Shown: piece after piece, positions 7,439-14,936 of the stretch
Numbering within the stretch: the first letter of the stretch is position 1
Layout: the number at the start of each line of letters is the position of its first letter
Assembly (NCBI GenBank): GCA_016202645.1
Contig: JACQOF010000107.1
Coordinates: 1 to 26,464 of the forward strand
Origin: a bacterium
Lineage (GTDB): Bacteria > Lindowbacteria > 2-12-FULL-62-27
Length of the DNA stretch: 26,464 nucleotides
Direction of reading: 5' to 3'
Program-made: the position numbers and the translations under genes
Notes under the pieces: generated by a model
Database searches by the model: none
The model's input: only the letters and a program-made list of their open reading frames with translations
What the model was told of the DNA's origin: nothing

Positions 7439-7467
7439 TTGACCCTTCCCCACGCTCTGTCGATAAG
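7439..7467 (+). promoter_or_regulatory. Putative sigma-70 promoter of xer-cca (leaderless geometry)
   Basis: TTGACC (7439-7444), 17 bp, GATAAG (7462-7467). Six bases later the ATG at 7474 sits on the expected start site. No Shine-Dalgarno sequence is present. Confidence 0.6.
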
Positions 7468-7473
7468 CTGAAT

Positions 7474-8364
7474 ATGGACGCCTCTACACTGCTGGCGGAC
7501 TTTCTCAACCACCTGGCGATCGAACGCGGGCACGCGAAAAACAGCGTGCTGGCCTACGGGCGGGACGTGCGGCGGTTTCTGGAGGACATCCGCCGCGCTG
7601 AATGCGCCGTCGAATCGGTCGGGCCCCAGACCGTGCTCGACCATCTCTCTCGGATTCAGGCCGCGGGGGTGTCCGCCCGGAGCGCCGCGCGGGCGCTGTC
7701 ATCGATCAAGTCGTTCTATAGATACCTCGTATCGTCCGAGCGGATGGCGCGGGACCCGGTGGGAGAGGTGCAAAGTCCGAAACTCCGCAAGCACATTCCC
7801 GGATTTCTGGATGTCGGCGAAATCGTGCGGCTCATCGAATCCGTTCCCCTCGACACCCCCCGGGGCCTGCGCGATCGCGCGATGCTTGAGCTCTTTTACG
7901 CGGCGGGCCTGCGCGTCAGCGAACTCTGCGATTTGTCGCTATCCCAGCTGGATCTGGAGCACGGGTTTGTCACGGTCATCGGCAAAGGCAGTCGCGAACG
8001 GACCGTGCCGATTGGCCGGCAGGCCGTGTCGGCGCTGAAGGTCTATCTGGCGAAGGCTCGCGGGGCGTTTCTGAACGGCGCGCTGACGGACCGCGTTTTT
8101 CTGCCGCGGCTGGGCAAGGGCTGGACGCGGCAGGGAGTCTGGAAATGGATTGGTCAGCTGGCGCGTGCCGCCGGCCTGGACCGCCGCCTTCATCCGCATC
8201 TTCTTCGGCACACCTTCGCCACGCACGTTCTTTCCGGAGGCGCGGACCTCCGAAGCGTCCAGGAACTGCTCGGGCACGCTGATATTTCGACGACCGAAAT
8301 CTATACGCATCTGGACACGCCGCGCCTGAGAAAAATACACCAGCAGTACCACCCGAGGGCCTGA
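7474..8364 (+). CDS. xerD: XerC/XerD-type tyrosine recombinase
   Basis: A site-specific recombinase of 296 aa, the usual XerC/XerD length. With a partner recombinase it would resolve chromosome dimers at dif. The N-terminal SAM-like core-binding domain covers about 1-90 (LADFLNHLAIERGHAKNSVL). The catalytic domain keeps all six active-site residues: R147 (AGLRVSEL), K171 (GKGSRERTVP), H242 and R245 (HPHLLRHTFATH), H268 (LGHADIST) and nucleophile Y277 (TTEIYTHLD). The C-terminal RLRKIHQQYHPRA matches the XerD tail that contacts the partner. XerC versus XerD cannot be decided without an alignment. It has its own leaderless-type promoter and is followed after 2 nt by cca, a probable operon. No att-like repeats suggest a mobile integrase. 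Confidence 0.9.
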   Translation: MDASTLLADFLNHLAIERGHAKNSVLAYGRDVRRFLEDIRRAECAVESVGPQTVLDHLSRIQAAGVSARSAARALSSIKSFYRYLVSSERMARDPVGEVQSPKLRKHIPGFLDVGEIVRLIESVPLDTPRGLRDRAMLELFYAAGLRVSELCDLSLSQLDLEHGFVTVIGKGSRERTVPIGRQAVSALKVYLAKARGAFLNGALTDRVFLPRLGKGWTRQGVWKWIGQLARAAGLDRRLHPHLLRHTFATHVLSGGADLRSVQELLGHADISTTEIYTHLDTPRLRKIHQQYHPRA

Positions 8365-8366
8365 CC

Positions 8367-9605
8367 ATGCTGCTCAGCCGGCTGAAGCGTCTGCTCCCGT
8401 CTTCATGCCGCGCCGCCGCCGAGGCGCTGATGAAATCCGGTCCCGTCCCCCTCTATCTCGTGGGCGGTCCGGTGCGGGACCTGCTTCTTGGAGAAAAAAT
8501 TCTAGACTTGGATGTCGCCGTCGAAGCGCCGCTAGACGCGCTGGCGCCTCGTCTGGCCGCGCTGGGAGGCCGGCTGACGATCTACGAACGTTTTGGCACG
8601 GGGAAAATTGAACTCAAGGGCGGCGGAGTGGTCGATCTGGCAACGACTCGCCGGGAAACGTATCCGGAACCGGCGCGCCTGCCGGTGGTGGAACCGGGCG
8701 CGGGAATCGTCGAAGACATGGCGCGACGGGACTTCGCGATCAATGCGATGGCGCTCCGACTCAATGGTTCCGATGCGGGCCGTCTGGTCGATCCCTTCAG
8801 AGGCCAGGATGACTTGAAAAACCGGACTATCCGCATCCTCCACCCGGACAGTTTCCGGGACGACCCGGTTCGGGCCTTCCGGGCGGTCCGGTACGCGGCG
8901 CGGTACAAGTTCAAGTTCGAGGAAATCACGAGCGGGGCGATGGCTGATCTTCTCAAACATCCGGAACTCCTCCTCGTCGCCTCCGACCGGATATTCGACG
9001 AGTGGCGCCGCGCCTTCGAAGAGGCCCGCTGGCCTGAGTGCCTGCGCCGGACTCCGCCGTCGCTCTTTCAAAGGTGGCTGGGCTCGAAAGTCGCGGCAGA
9101 TCCGAAATTCTGCCGCGCGGTCGACGCCGGGTTTAAAAGAATTTCCAAATTCTATCCGAATCTCCCTCTCTGGGCCGCCCGCTGCGCCGCCTCGCTGTTT
9201 GCCCTGCCGGCTGGTCCCCGCGCGCGCATCGCCGCGCGGATGCCGTTCCCACGGCAGATCAAAAAAATATTCTCGGCGCCCTTCACGCCCGCCCGCACGG
9301 TCAAGGCCCTCGGCGCAAAATGCGTCAGGCCCAGCGACGTATTTCGCCTCCTGTCAGGCCTCCCGCCCGAGTGGCTTCCGGCGATCTTCGCGGCGTCCGG
9401 CCTGGCCGGCCGCTCAAATGTCGGGATGTTCGCCGGCAAGTGGCGGAAAGTCTCCCCGCCCGCGACCGGCGACGATCTTCAGAAAGCCGGCATCCCGCCG
9501 GGCCCGGCCTACCCGAAAATCCTGGCCGCCCTCCACGCCGCGAAACTCGACGGCCGGATCAAATCCGCCTCGGACCTCCAGGAGGCTATCGCCGAGAACT
9601 TGTGA
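8367..9605 (+). CDS. cca: CCA-adding / poly(A) polymerase family nucleotidyltransferase
   Basis: A class II tRNA nucleotidyltransferase family protein of 412 aa. YLVGGPVRDLLLG (30-42) is the G-G/R-D signature, and LDLDVAVE gives the metal-binding D-x-D. DMARRDFAINAMALRLNG is the next conserved block. RDDPVRAFRAVRYAARYKFK corresponds to the D-P-x-R-x-x-R-x-x-R-F motif of the nucleotide-selecting neck. After residue ~220 the sequence resembles no HD domain and ends in a helical region typical of short CCA enzymes. CCA addition versus polyadenylation or an A-adding or CC-adding split enzyme cannot be told by eye. It starts 2 nt after the xer stop and has no Shine-Dalgarno sequence, so it probably relies on translational coupling. 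Confidence 0.87.
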   Translation: MLLSRLKRLLPSSCRAAAEALMKSGPVPLYLVGGPVRDLLLGEKILDLDVAVEAPLDALAPRLAALGGRLTIYERFGTGKIELKGGGVVDLATTRRETYPEPARLPVVEPGAGIVEDMARRDFAINAMALRLNGSDAGRLVDPFRGQDDLKNRTIRILHPDSFRDDPVRAFRAVRYAARYKFKFEEITSGAMADLLKHPELLLVASDRIFDEWRRAFEEARWPECLRRTPPSLFQRWLGSKVAADPKFCRAVDAGFKRISKFYPNLPLWAARCAASLFALPAGPRARIAARMPFPRQIKKIFSAPFTPARTVKALGAKCVRPSDVFRLLSGLPPEWLPAIFAASGLAGRSNVGMFAGKWRKVSPPATGDDLQKAGIPPGPAYPKILAALHAAKLDGRIKSASDLQEAIAENL

Positions 9606-9640
9606 ATCTTTGTGGCTCTGTCGAAATCCTACGCATTTCT

Positions 9641-9705
9641 CGTCATTCCCGCGAAAGCGGGAATCCAGAACCGTCTTCTGGACCCCCGCTTTCGCGGGGG
9701 TGACG
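9641..9705. repeat. Paired-hairpin repeat, complete copy with covariation
   Basis: The left half is standard. The right half reads ACCCCCGCTTTCGCGGGGGT, so both arms of that small hairpin changed in step. It sits 35 bp after cca, again at the end of an operon. Confidence 0.9.
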
Positions 9706-9741
9706 AGAATTGATTCGGTCGGCCAACGTCTTGCGAATCTT

Positions 9742-9770
9742 TTGATTTTTTTACACCGTTCTGACATAAT
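9742..9770 (+). promoter_or_regulatory. Putative sigma-70 promoter of the small ORF-PilZ pair
   Basis: TTGATT (9742-9747), 17 bp, CATAAT (9765-9770), with a T-rich spacer. The ATG at 9780 is 9 bp beyond the -10, implying a leader of only a few nucleotides. Confidence 0.6.
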
Positions 9771-9779
9771 CACGGCGAG

Positions 9780-10025
9780 ATGACGCTTCAACCGGCGTTC
9801 CGCCCCAATGGGTACATCATCCTGAAAAATCAACCGGACCATCCCGGAAAATTTGTGGTCCGCCTCAAACGCAATATCGGGGATGAAACGGTCCTCGAGC
9901 CGGTTCCCGTCGCTGTCGCGGACTCGATCGAGGCCGCCCGCGACGCGATCTCCGGCGCCGACTGCCTCCTCCGCTTCCCGCCGGGCCCCGGCGATGACGC
10001 CGGCGCAGTGGAAACTTGGATGTAG
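9780..10025 (+). CDS. Small protein of unknown function upstream of the PilZ gene
   Basis: An 81-aa protein I do not recognise. It begins with a short beta-rich stretch (GYIILKNQPDHPGKFVVRLK) and has a helix-like segment SIEAARDAISGAD; there is no signal peptide or membrane helix. Support for it being real: a good promoter ends 9 bp before its ATG, and its stop codon is separated from the PilZ ATG by one nucleotide, a typical translationally coupled pair. It could be a small partner of the PilZ protein, but that is only inferred from position. Confidence 0.6.
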   Translation: MTLQPAFRPNGYIILKNQPDHPGKFVVRLKRNIGDETVLEPVPVAVADSIEAARDAISGADCLLRFPPGPGDDAGAVETWM

Positions 10026-10026
10026 A

Positions 10027-10671
10027 ATGACCGGCGCCGATTCCAGTCTCGCCTATTTTCTGGCCAAACACGGGGAAATTTACGGGCCGGTGGACATTTC
10101 CGATATCCTGGGCCGCATCAAAGACGGGCGGATCTCATCACGCGAGTGGATCTTTCTGCCCGATCCGGGGGAGTGGTATCCGGTGGTGGAAGTTCCCCAG
10201 CTGGCGGCGGGTTTCTATTCCGTCGTTGAAAAACCGTCGGCGCCGCCTTCCGGACTCTTGCCCTCGCTGTCGGGGCCGGCCACCTATGCCCACGTCGGAA
10301 GCGAAAAGGTGCACTTTGGCGGGCAGGTGGTCGAAAAACGCCGGTGGATCCGCCTTCCCCAGGCCTTGACCCTCCGTTTTTCTCTCGACACGGCCGGAGT
10401 CGATACCGCCCAGAAAACCTTCGAGACCATGACGGTCGACCTCTCCGAAGGCGGCTTGGGCTTTCGGTGGCCCGAGGAAATTCCGTCAGGGACCTTCATG
10501 AAACTCGAACTGGATATTTTTCCGAATCTGCTCAGGACCAAGGGCCGGGTGGCTCGAAGCCGCCCGTATGAGGACGGCGAGTTTCAGATTGGGGTTTTGT
10601 TTGTGACGCTAAGCGCGGGGGATCATCAAAATCTAAAGAAGTTCATCGCGTCGGCGGCTTCCCTCGGTTAA
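10027..10671 (+). CDS. GYF_2-PilZ protein (probable c-di-GMP receptor)
   Basis: A soluble 214-aa protein with two domains. Residues of about 17-60 (EIYGPVDISDILGRIKDGRI, then WIFLPDPGEWYPV) match GYF_2, a small fold that binds proline-rich peptides. Residues of about 103-208 are PilZ: R105-x-x-x-R109 in KRRWIRLP and D138-x-S140-x-x-G143 in TVDLSEGGLG are the two c-di-GMP-binding motifs, both intact. The expected reading is that c-di-GMP binding at PilZ changes a protein contact made by GYF_2. It follows the 81-aa gene by 1 nt and its 3' end overlaps by 29 bp the end of the opposing gene that follows flgE, so a motility link is suggested by context. ATG 10027 is chosen because the frame upstream overlaps the previous gene. 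Confidence 0.85.
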   Translation: MTGADSSLAYFLAKHGEIYGPVDISDILGRIKDGRISSREWIFLPDPGEWYPVVEVPQLAAGFYSVVEKPSAPPSGLLPSLSGPATYAHVGSEKVHFGGQVVEKRRWIRLPQALTLRFSLDTAGVDTAQKTFETMTVDLSEGGLGFRWPEEIPSGTFMKLELDIFPNLLRTKGRVARSRPYEDGEFQIGVLFVTLSAGDHQNLKKFIASAASLG

Positions 10672-10894
10672 GCCTTTTCCAAACCCATTCCTTCGCGTAG
10701 GTCACCCCGTCCCGGCCGGCCATGAGCGTGCCGAGCCCCAGCGTAACCCATGTCAATCCGTAGACCCACCCGGCGATTTTCAGGGCGAGCGTGCCGTAGA
10801 CCGGGTAGAGCGCCCCGCCGAGCGCGAGGGCCGGCCAGCCGACGGCCTGGGAAAAAATAATGAGGCCAACCCCCCACCAGAATTTCCGGGACAT
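10643..10894 (-). CDS. Small integral membrane protein downstream of flgE
   Basis: An 83-aa protein with two predicted membrane helices (about 6-24, WWGVGLIIFSQAVGWPALAL, and about 38-58, LKIAGWVYGLTWVTLGLGTL) and a basic C-terminus (KRLNRGKPPTR). The pattern loosely recalls small membrane proteins annotated as transporter-suffix domain, but I would not assign a function. It begins 12 nt after the flgE stop on the same strand, so it is probably co-transcribed. Its tail overlaps the PilZ gene convergently by 29 bp. Confidence 0.6.
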   Translation of the reverse strand: MSRKFWWGVGLIIFSQAVGWPALALGGALYPVYGTLALKIAGWVYGLTWVTLGLGTLMAGRDGVTYAKEWVWKRLNRGKPPTR

Positions 10895-10906
10895 CTGAAA
10901 TTTTCT

Positions 10907-13360
10907 TCAGCGCTTCATGGAGATGGCGTTCTGGACCAGTTCGTCCGCCATCCGGATGGCGCGGCTGGAGAACTGGAACGCCCTCTGGAAAAAAATCAGA
11001 TCGGTGAGTTCTTCCGCAAGGTTGGCATTCGAGTATTCAAGTTTTTTCGGCAGGATCGTCGCGATGCCGGCGCCGATCTGCTCCACCGACCGGATCGTCG
11101 CCGCGCCAGACGCGCTCGACACCTGGAAACTGGTGTCGTCCACGCGGTTTAAGCCCCCTGGATTGACGAACCGTCCAAGCACGATCTGCGCGAGGGTCCG
11201 CTGGGTGCCGTTGGTGAAGACCCCCGTCAGTTTTCCCAGGTCGTCAAACCCGATCTGGGTCAGGACGCCTTCGAGATTGCCGTCGTAGGTTATGGTGTCG
11301 AGGTCCGACGGCCCGAAGATCTGCTGGATCTGCGTGAAGGTTGGGGTGATGGTCAGGGTATCGATCGTTGAATTCGGCGTTACGGTAATATCGGGTACTG
11401 TCGATGAGGCGGTGAGAAACTGCCCGTTCGCGTCGAACTGGACGTTTCCGAAGTATCGGTTGCTTTCTCCCGCCGCCGCGTTCGACCGAGTGAGGGTCGT
11501 CGCGTCAAAACGGTACTTGGCGCTGAATTGCGTCAAACTCGTTATTTTCGCCGAAAACGTCGGAGAGAACGTGATTTTGTTGTCGACAGGACGGTAGACT
11601 CCGATGGAACTTTCGAAGGTCGCGGTGCCGGCGGCGATGGCGGAGCCCGTGGTGAAGACCAGCCCCGGGATTTTTTCGTTGCCGTTTTCAAGAGAATAGG
11701 TGGTATTCGCTGTGAGCCCGCCCGCCGCGATGGTGCCGTTGTCGGTGGCGACGGTTTGTCCGGCCGGCGTGAACGTCCAGCTGCCGCTGCCGTTGGCGTT
11801 GATCGTGAGCGCAATCGTGCCGCTCAAGTCCTGGGTCCAGTAAGATCCCCGCACACTTTCCGGCTTGATGTTGCCCCCCGTATCGGTCTTGACCACTGAT
11901 TTCGCCATCGACAGGGTCGCGTTATTCGACACGGTCTTGACCGTGGTGTCGTTGGGGTCCATCTTGGCGTAGGTTGATATCTGTTTGATGCCGCCGGGTA
12001 AGGTTGTGACGCTCGTGCCGGCGAATGTTTCTTCGGTCAAGGCGTCCACCATGACGCCGTACTCGTTGTTCTGGACCTGCTTGAACACCGTGGTCAGCGT
12101 GTGCTGGGTCGTGGGGCTGGTGTCGTCGTAAAATGGCGTCACAATCCCCTCCGCGTCGCCTTCGTGCTTGGTGTCGAAAACCAATGTCCCCGCCGTCAGG
12201 GCCGTGCCGGCGGTTTTCTTCAGGATCACGCCGGGAATGACGTTGCTGTTCGTCGAATCGGCGGCGGCAAAGGTCCCGGATCCCGTCTCGCTTGCAAATT
12301 CGCCGCCGCCCGGCACAAAGGACCATTTGAATGTCCCATCCGCGGCGGTATTGATCGTCACCCTTCCGTCCTTGCGATTCCCCAGATAGACGCCTTCGAC
12401 CGACCCGATCACCGTGCTGTTGCTGGTCACGTCGTAGGGTCCTACCAGGGCCGTGAAGGATCCGGCCTGGAGGGCCGAGACGTCGAAGGTTCTGAAGGTC
12501 ACGCCCGGGACAAAGGTATGGTCCTTGTTCACTTTCACGGTGTTTGCCGCGAAGTCCGCTGTGTTGCCCGGGTCGGCGATGGTCTGGCCGACTTTGAGGA
12601 ATTTCCAGGACCCGGACCCGTCGGCGTTCCAGGAGACGGTGAGAACACCGCGGTCCTGGTTGTTGTTGAAGGATCCCTTCGCGCTGGCCAGCTGGAAATT
12701 GCTGTTGTTTTGCATGAGGGAAAATTGATATTCGGGCTGGGCCGAGTCGAGCGTGACTTTCAGGCTGTAGGTTTTGGTCTCCCGCGCCTCGTCCTTGGCC
12801 GCCGGATCGACCGTGAGGTCCGTCACGGCGGCGGTGTTGACGACACCCGTCGCGTCGGCAAGATACCCCTGCACGATCCTGCCGCTGCCGGTGTCGACCA
12901 GCCGCGGAAGGACGGTGTAGGTCGGCAGTTCCTGAAAAAAAAGGACCTGGCCATTGGCCGTAAAGGGATTGCCGCTGCCCGATGAAACAACGCCGGCGTC
13001 GAAACCGAAATTCCCGGCGCGCGTGAAAAACTGCCGACGGACCTCCGGCAGATGCGCGTCCTTCAGGACAAAAAACCCGTCCCCCTGGATGGCGAGGTCT
13101 GTGAACGACTGGGAGTCCTTGACGGGGCCCTGCCGGAAAAGCGTGTCGATGCTCTGAAGGTCCGGGCCGTGCCCGGTCCGCATCGGATTGGTTGTCTCGG
13201 TGCCGACCTGGTCGCTTCTCGAGAAAAGGTCCGCAAAGGTCGGCCGCTGGGCGCGGTAGCCGATGGTATTGGCGTTGGCGATGTTGTTCGAGAGCACATC
13301 AATCCCGAATTGCTGGGACACCGCCCCGTTATAGCCGATGTAAATCGCTCGATCCACCAT
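10907..13360 (-). CDS. flgE: Flagellar hook protein FlgE, unusually long with internal repeats
   Basis: The subunit of the extracellular hook, exported by the flagellar type III system; 817 aa against about 400 in enteric bacteria. The N-terminus has the axial-protein motif VLSNNIANANTIGYRAQRPT (23-42) and DLAIQGDGFFVLK (88-100). The C-terminus has ANLAEELTDLIFFQRAFQFS followed by RAIRMADELVQNAI. These conserved ends build the D0/D1 coiled-coil core. The extra length is in the middle, where three related ~75-residue modules appear at about 235-307, 320-397 and 503-585. Each has an N-x-x-G-(S/T)-x-x-W-x-F strand followed by an (I/V)-P-G-(V/L)-x-(F/L) strand and ending A-G-(S/T)-x-x-(F). They probably form surface domains on the hook. 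FlgF or FlgG are less likely at this length. Confidence 0.9.
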   Translation of the reverse strand: MVDRAIYIGYNGAVSQQFGIDVLSNNIANANTIGYRAQRPTFADLFSRSDQVGTETTNPMRTGHGPDLQSIDTLFRQGPVKDSQSFTDLAIQGDGFFVLKDAHLPEVRRQFFTRAGNFGFDAGVVSSGSGNPFTANGQVLFFQELPTYTVLPRLVDTGSGRIVQGYLADATGVVNTAAVTDLTVDPAAKDEARETKTYSLKVTLDSAQPEYQFSLMQNNSNFQLASAKGSFNNNQDRGVLTVSWNADGSGSWKFLKVGQTIADPGNTADFAANTVKVNKDHTFVPGVTFRTFDVSALQAGSFTALVGPYDVTSNSTVIGSVEGVYLGNRKDGRVTINTAADGTFKWSFVPGGGEFASETGSGTFAAADSTNSNVIPGVILKKTAGTALTAGTLVFDTKHEGDAEGIVTPFYDDTSPTTQHTLTTVFKQVQNNEYGVMVDALTEETFAGTSVTTLPGGIKQISTYAKMDPNDTTVKTVSNNATLSMAKSVVKTDTGGNIKPESVRGSYWTQDLSGTIALTINANGSGSWTFTPAGQTVATDNGTIAAGGLTANTTYSLENGNEKIPGLVFTTGSAIAAGTATFESSIGVYRPVDNKITFSPTFSAKITSLTQFSAKYRFDATTLTRSNAAAGESNRYFGNVQFDANGQFLTASSTVPDITVTPNSTIDTLTITPTFTQIQQIFGPSDLDTITYDGNLEGVLTQIGFDDLGKLTGVFTNGTQRTLAQIVLGRFVNPGGLNRVDDTSFQVSSASGAATIRSVEQIGAGIATILPKKLEYSNANLAEELTDLIFFQRAFQFSSRAIRMADELVQNAISMKR

Positions 13361-13413
13361 ATGTCTTATCCCATCGACAGTTCCCCCCCGGCGCCTTAGC
13401 CCGAAAATTTTCC

Positions 13414-13441
13414 TAAATTCTCCTTTTCAACACGCCGATAC
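13414..13441 (+). promoter_or_regulatory. Sigma-28 (FliA/SigD)-like promoter
   Basis: TAAA (13414-13417), 16 bp, GCCGATAC (13434-13441), matching the sigma-28 consensus at 11 of the 12 defined bases, with one extra spacer base. The ATG at 13449 follows after 7 bp, at the predicted transcript start. It faces away from flgE, which shares the 88-bp divergent intergenic space. Confidence 0.6.
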
Positions 13442-13448
13442 GGAAGAC

Positions 13449-13745
13449 ATGAAAAGGAATTTGGCGAAAGCGATCGCGGTGGCCGGAATTCTGGGAGTTG
13501 TCTTTATCCTTAATTATTTCGTCCGGGTCGACTTTTCGTGGAGGCAGCAGGGCGCTGAAGCCAGAACGGAAGGCGGCGGACCCCAGACGACGATTCATTT
13601 CGAGCAGACGCGCTCGGACATCAATATGCAGGAAGAGACGTACATCCTCTACGCGGACCTGGACCAGGACGGGGACTTGGACATCGCCTACACAACGAAC
13701 AGCCCCATCCGGTTCATCGAGAACAAAACGGTCGAACGCAGGTAG
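13449..13745 (+). CDS. Small membrane-anchored protein with an acidic D-x-D-x-D-G-D motif
   Basis: A 98-aa protein. An N-terminal membrane helix (about 8-26, AIAVAGILGVVFILNYFVRV) is followed by a variable linker and then YADLDQDGDLDIAYTTNS, which resembles one calcium-binding loop of FG-GAP/VCBS repeats. A single repeat cannot make a propeller, so it may be a fragment of such a fold or an oligomerising unit. Topology suggests a periplasmic C-terminus. It has a sigma-28-like promoter, sits divergently beside flgE, and is followed by a good intrinsic terminator, so it looks like a single-gene flagellar-regulon unit. Function unknown. Confidence 0.65.
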   Translation: MKRNLAKAIAVAGILGVVFILNYFVRVDFSWRQQGAEARTEGGGPQTTIHFEQTRSDINMQEETYILYADLDQDGDLDIAYTTNSPIRFIENKTVERR

Positions 13746-13785
13746 TTGTCCAACCGGTAACCGGAAAATAGATACCCCATCGTGT

Positions 13786-13844
13786 GGGTGGGTCGCCGTA
13801 CCGTCAGCTAACAGTGTTAGTTTCGGGGTGACCCACCCTTTTTT
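13786..13844 (+). terminator. Intrinsic terminator
   Basis: GGGTGGGTC (13786-13794) pairs with GACCCACCC (13830-13838), followed by six Ts. The enclosed loop holds its own small stem CTAAC-AGT-GTTAG. It lies 41 bp after the stop of the 98-aa gene. Confidence 0.85.
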
Positions 13845-13877
13845 ATTTTCCTGAATCGGTGTAGCGTGAACGTCGCC

Positions 13878-14840
13878 ATGGCCATTTCCGTCCTCGTCCG
13901 CGCGGATGGCGGCGCCGCAATCGGTGGCGGCCACATTGTCCGCGCAAAAATTATTTGCGGCGCCCTTCGGTCGGAGGGCTTCGACCCTCACCTCCTGACA
14001 AAGGAGGACTCGTGGACCCGCTCGGCCCTGCAGTCAACGGCCTGGACGGTCCATGTCCTGCGCCCCGGCGAAAATGAATCCCTGGTCGTCGAGAAGGCCA
14101 TCCGGCGGCTGGCGGCGCGGGTGGTTGTGCTCGACGTGCGGGACACGTCGGCCGAATACGTTCGGTACCTCAAGGAAACTGGCGCGCGGGTCGTCACGAT
14201 CGATGATCCGGGCGCAGGCGCCGGACTGGCGGACGCGGCGTTTCGCGGCGGCGTTGCGCCGAGGCGCGAGAAAAATATGTATCTCGGCCCGGACTACACG
14301 ATCCTTTCGCCGGATATTTCCGCCTTTCGGGAACAATCCCGGCCTCCGGCCGCGGCGGCGCGCGCGGTCTGTTTTCTCGGAACATTCGACGCCAAGCATT
14401 ACGGCCGGTGGTTGCCTGAAGCCGCGGCGGCTTTTCCGCGGATAACCTTCGAGTGGTTTAGCGGGGGCGGCTCTCCGGAATGCCCGCTCCCAAACCTCCG
14501 GATCATGGATTTATCCCATCCCGCCTTTTTCCAGTCACTGGTCTCCGCCGATTTCGCGGTGGTATCGGGCGGCGTCTGCCTCTTTGAGTCGCTGGCGATC
14601 GGCCGCCCCGCGCTCGTGCTCGCGCAAGCGCCGCACGAATCCGACCAGGCGGTCCTGTTTTCATCCATGGGCGCCGCCGTGCCAGTCCACCCGCCGACGG
14701 CGGCCCGTCTCATCGAAGAAATCCGCGGCCTCGCCGACGAACCGTCCAGGCTGGCGGACTTGCACCACCGCGCCCTCGCCGCCGTCGACGGCCGCGGCCT
14801 CGAACGCTTCCTGGCGCTGATCCGGACGCTGGCTCGGTAA
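13878..14840 (+). CDS. PseG-like nucleotide-sugar hydrolase/glycosyltransferase-B-fold protein
   Basis: A 320-aa protein resembling PseG, which removes UDP from UDP-2,4-diacetamido-2,4,6-trideoxy-altropyranose during pseudaminic acid synthesis. VLVRADGGAAIGGGHIVRAK (N-terminus) matches PseG R-A-D-x-x-x-x-x-G-x-G-H-x-x-R, including the catalytic-type histidine (about H19). VVSGGVCLFESLAIGRPALV matches the UDP-binding S-x-G-G-x-x-x-x-E motif near the C-terminus. ATG 13878 is preferred because the conserved strand begins right after it; a GTG at 13866 adds four residues. Pseudaminic acid commonly decorates flagellins, which would fit the nearby flgE. No other pse genes are in the window, so a different nucleotide-sugar or glycosyltransferase role is possible. 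Confidence 0.75.
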   Translation: MAISVLVRADGGAAIGGGHIVRAKIICGALRSEGFDPHLLTKEDSWTRSALQSTAWTVHVLRPGENESLVVEKAIRRLAARVVVLDVRDTSAEYVRYLKETGARVVTIDDPGAGAGLADAAFRGGVAPRREKNMYLGPDYTILSPDISAFREQSRPPAAAARAVCFLGTFDAKHYGRWLPEAAAAFPRITFEWFSGGGSPECPLPNLRIMDLSHPAFFQSLVSADFAVVSGGVCLFESLAIGRPALVLAQAPHESDQAVLFSSMGAAVPVHPPTAARLIEEIRGLADEPSRLADLHHRALAAVDGRGLERFLALIRTLAR

Positions 14841-14874
14841 ACAGGGAGAGAACATTGGCCTCAACGATCAATAA

Positions 14875-14908
14875 CGTCATTCCCGCGAAAGCGGGAATCC
14901 AGTCTGCT
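14875..14908. repeat. Half copy of the paired-hairpin repeat
   Basis: Only the left half (CGTCATTCCCGCGAAAGC and its partner arm, then AGTCTGC) is present, 34 bp after the PseG-like stop. The right half has been lost or replaced by the G/T-rich run leading into the element at 14937. Confidence 0.8.
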
Positions 14909-14936
14909 TGGAGTTGGGAGTTGAGTTGGGGAGTTG

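Noticed and set aside
5647-7644. A 665-aa open frame on the minus strand
   Set aside because: It lies opposite the TPR and PASTA genes, which have clear domains. Its translation is rich in G, R, D and H with no domain, typical of GC-rich antisense shadows.
7474-8364. The recombinase as an integrase marking a mobile island
   Set aside because: Length, the C-terminal XerD-like tail and the operon with cca indicate a housekeeping Xer protein. No tRNA target or att repeats are seen.
12101-12985. A 294-aa plus-strand frame across flgE
   Set aside because: It is a shadow of flgE. Composition is biased, no promoter or Shine-Dalgarno is present, and flgE is certain.
13361-13400. A sigma-28 or sigma-54 promoter for flgE on the minus strand
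   Set aside because: GGGATAAG lies 4 bp before the ATG but no matching -35 or -24 element is visible at the right distance, so I did not call it.
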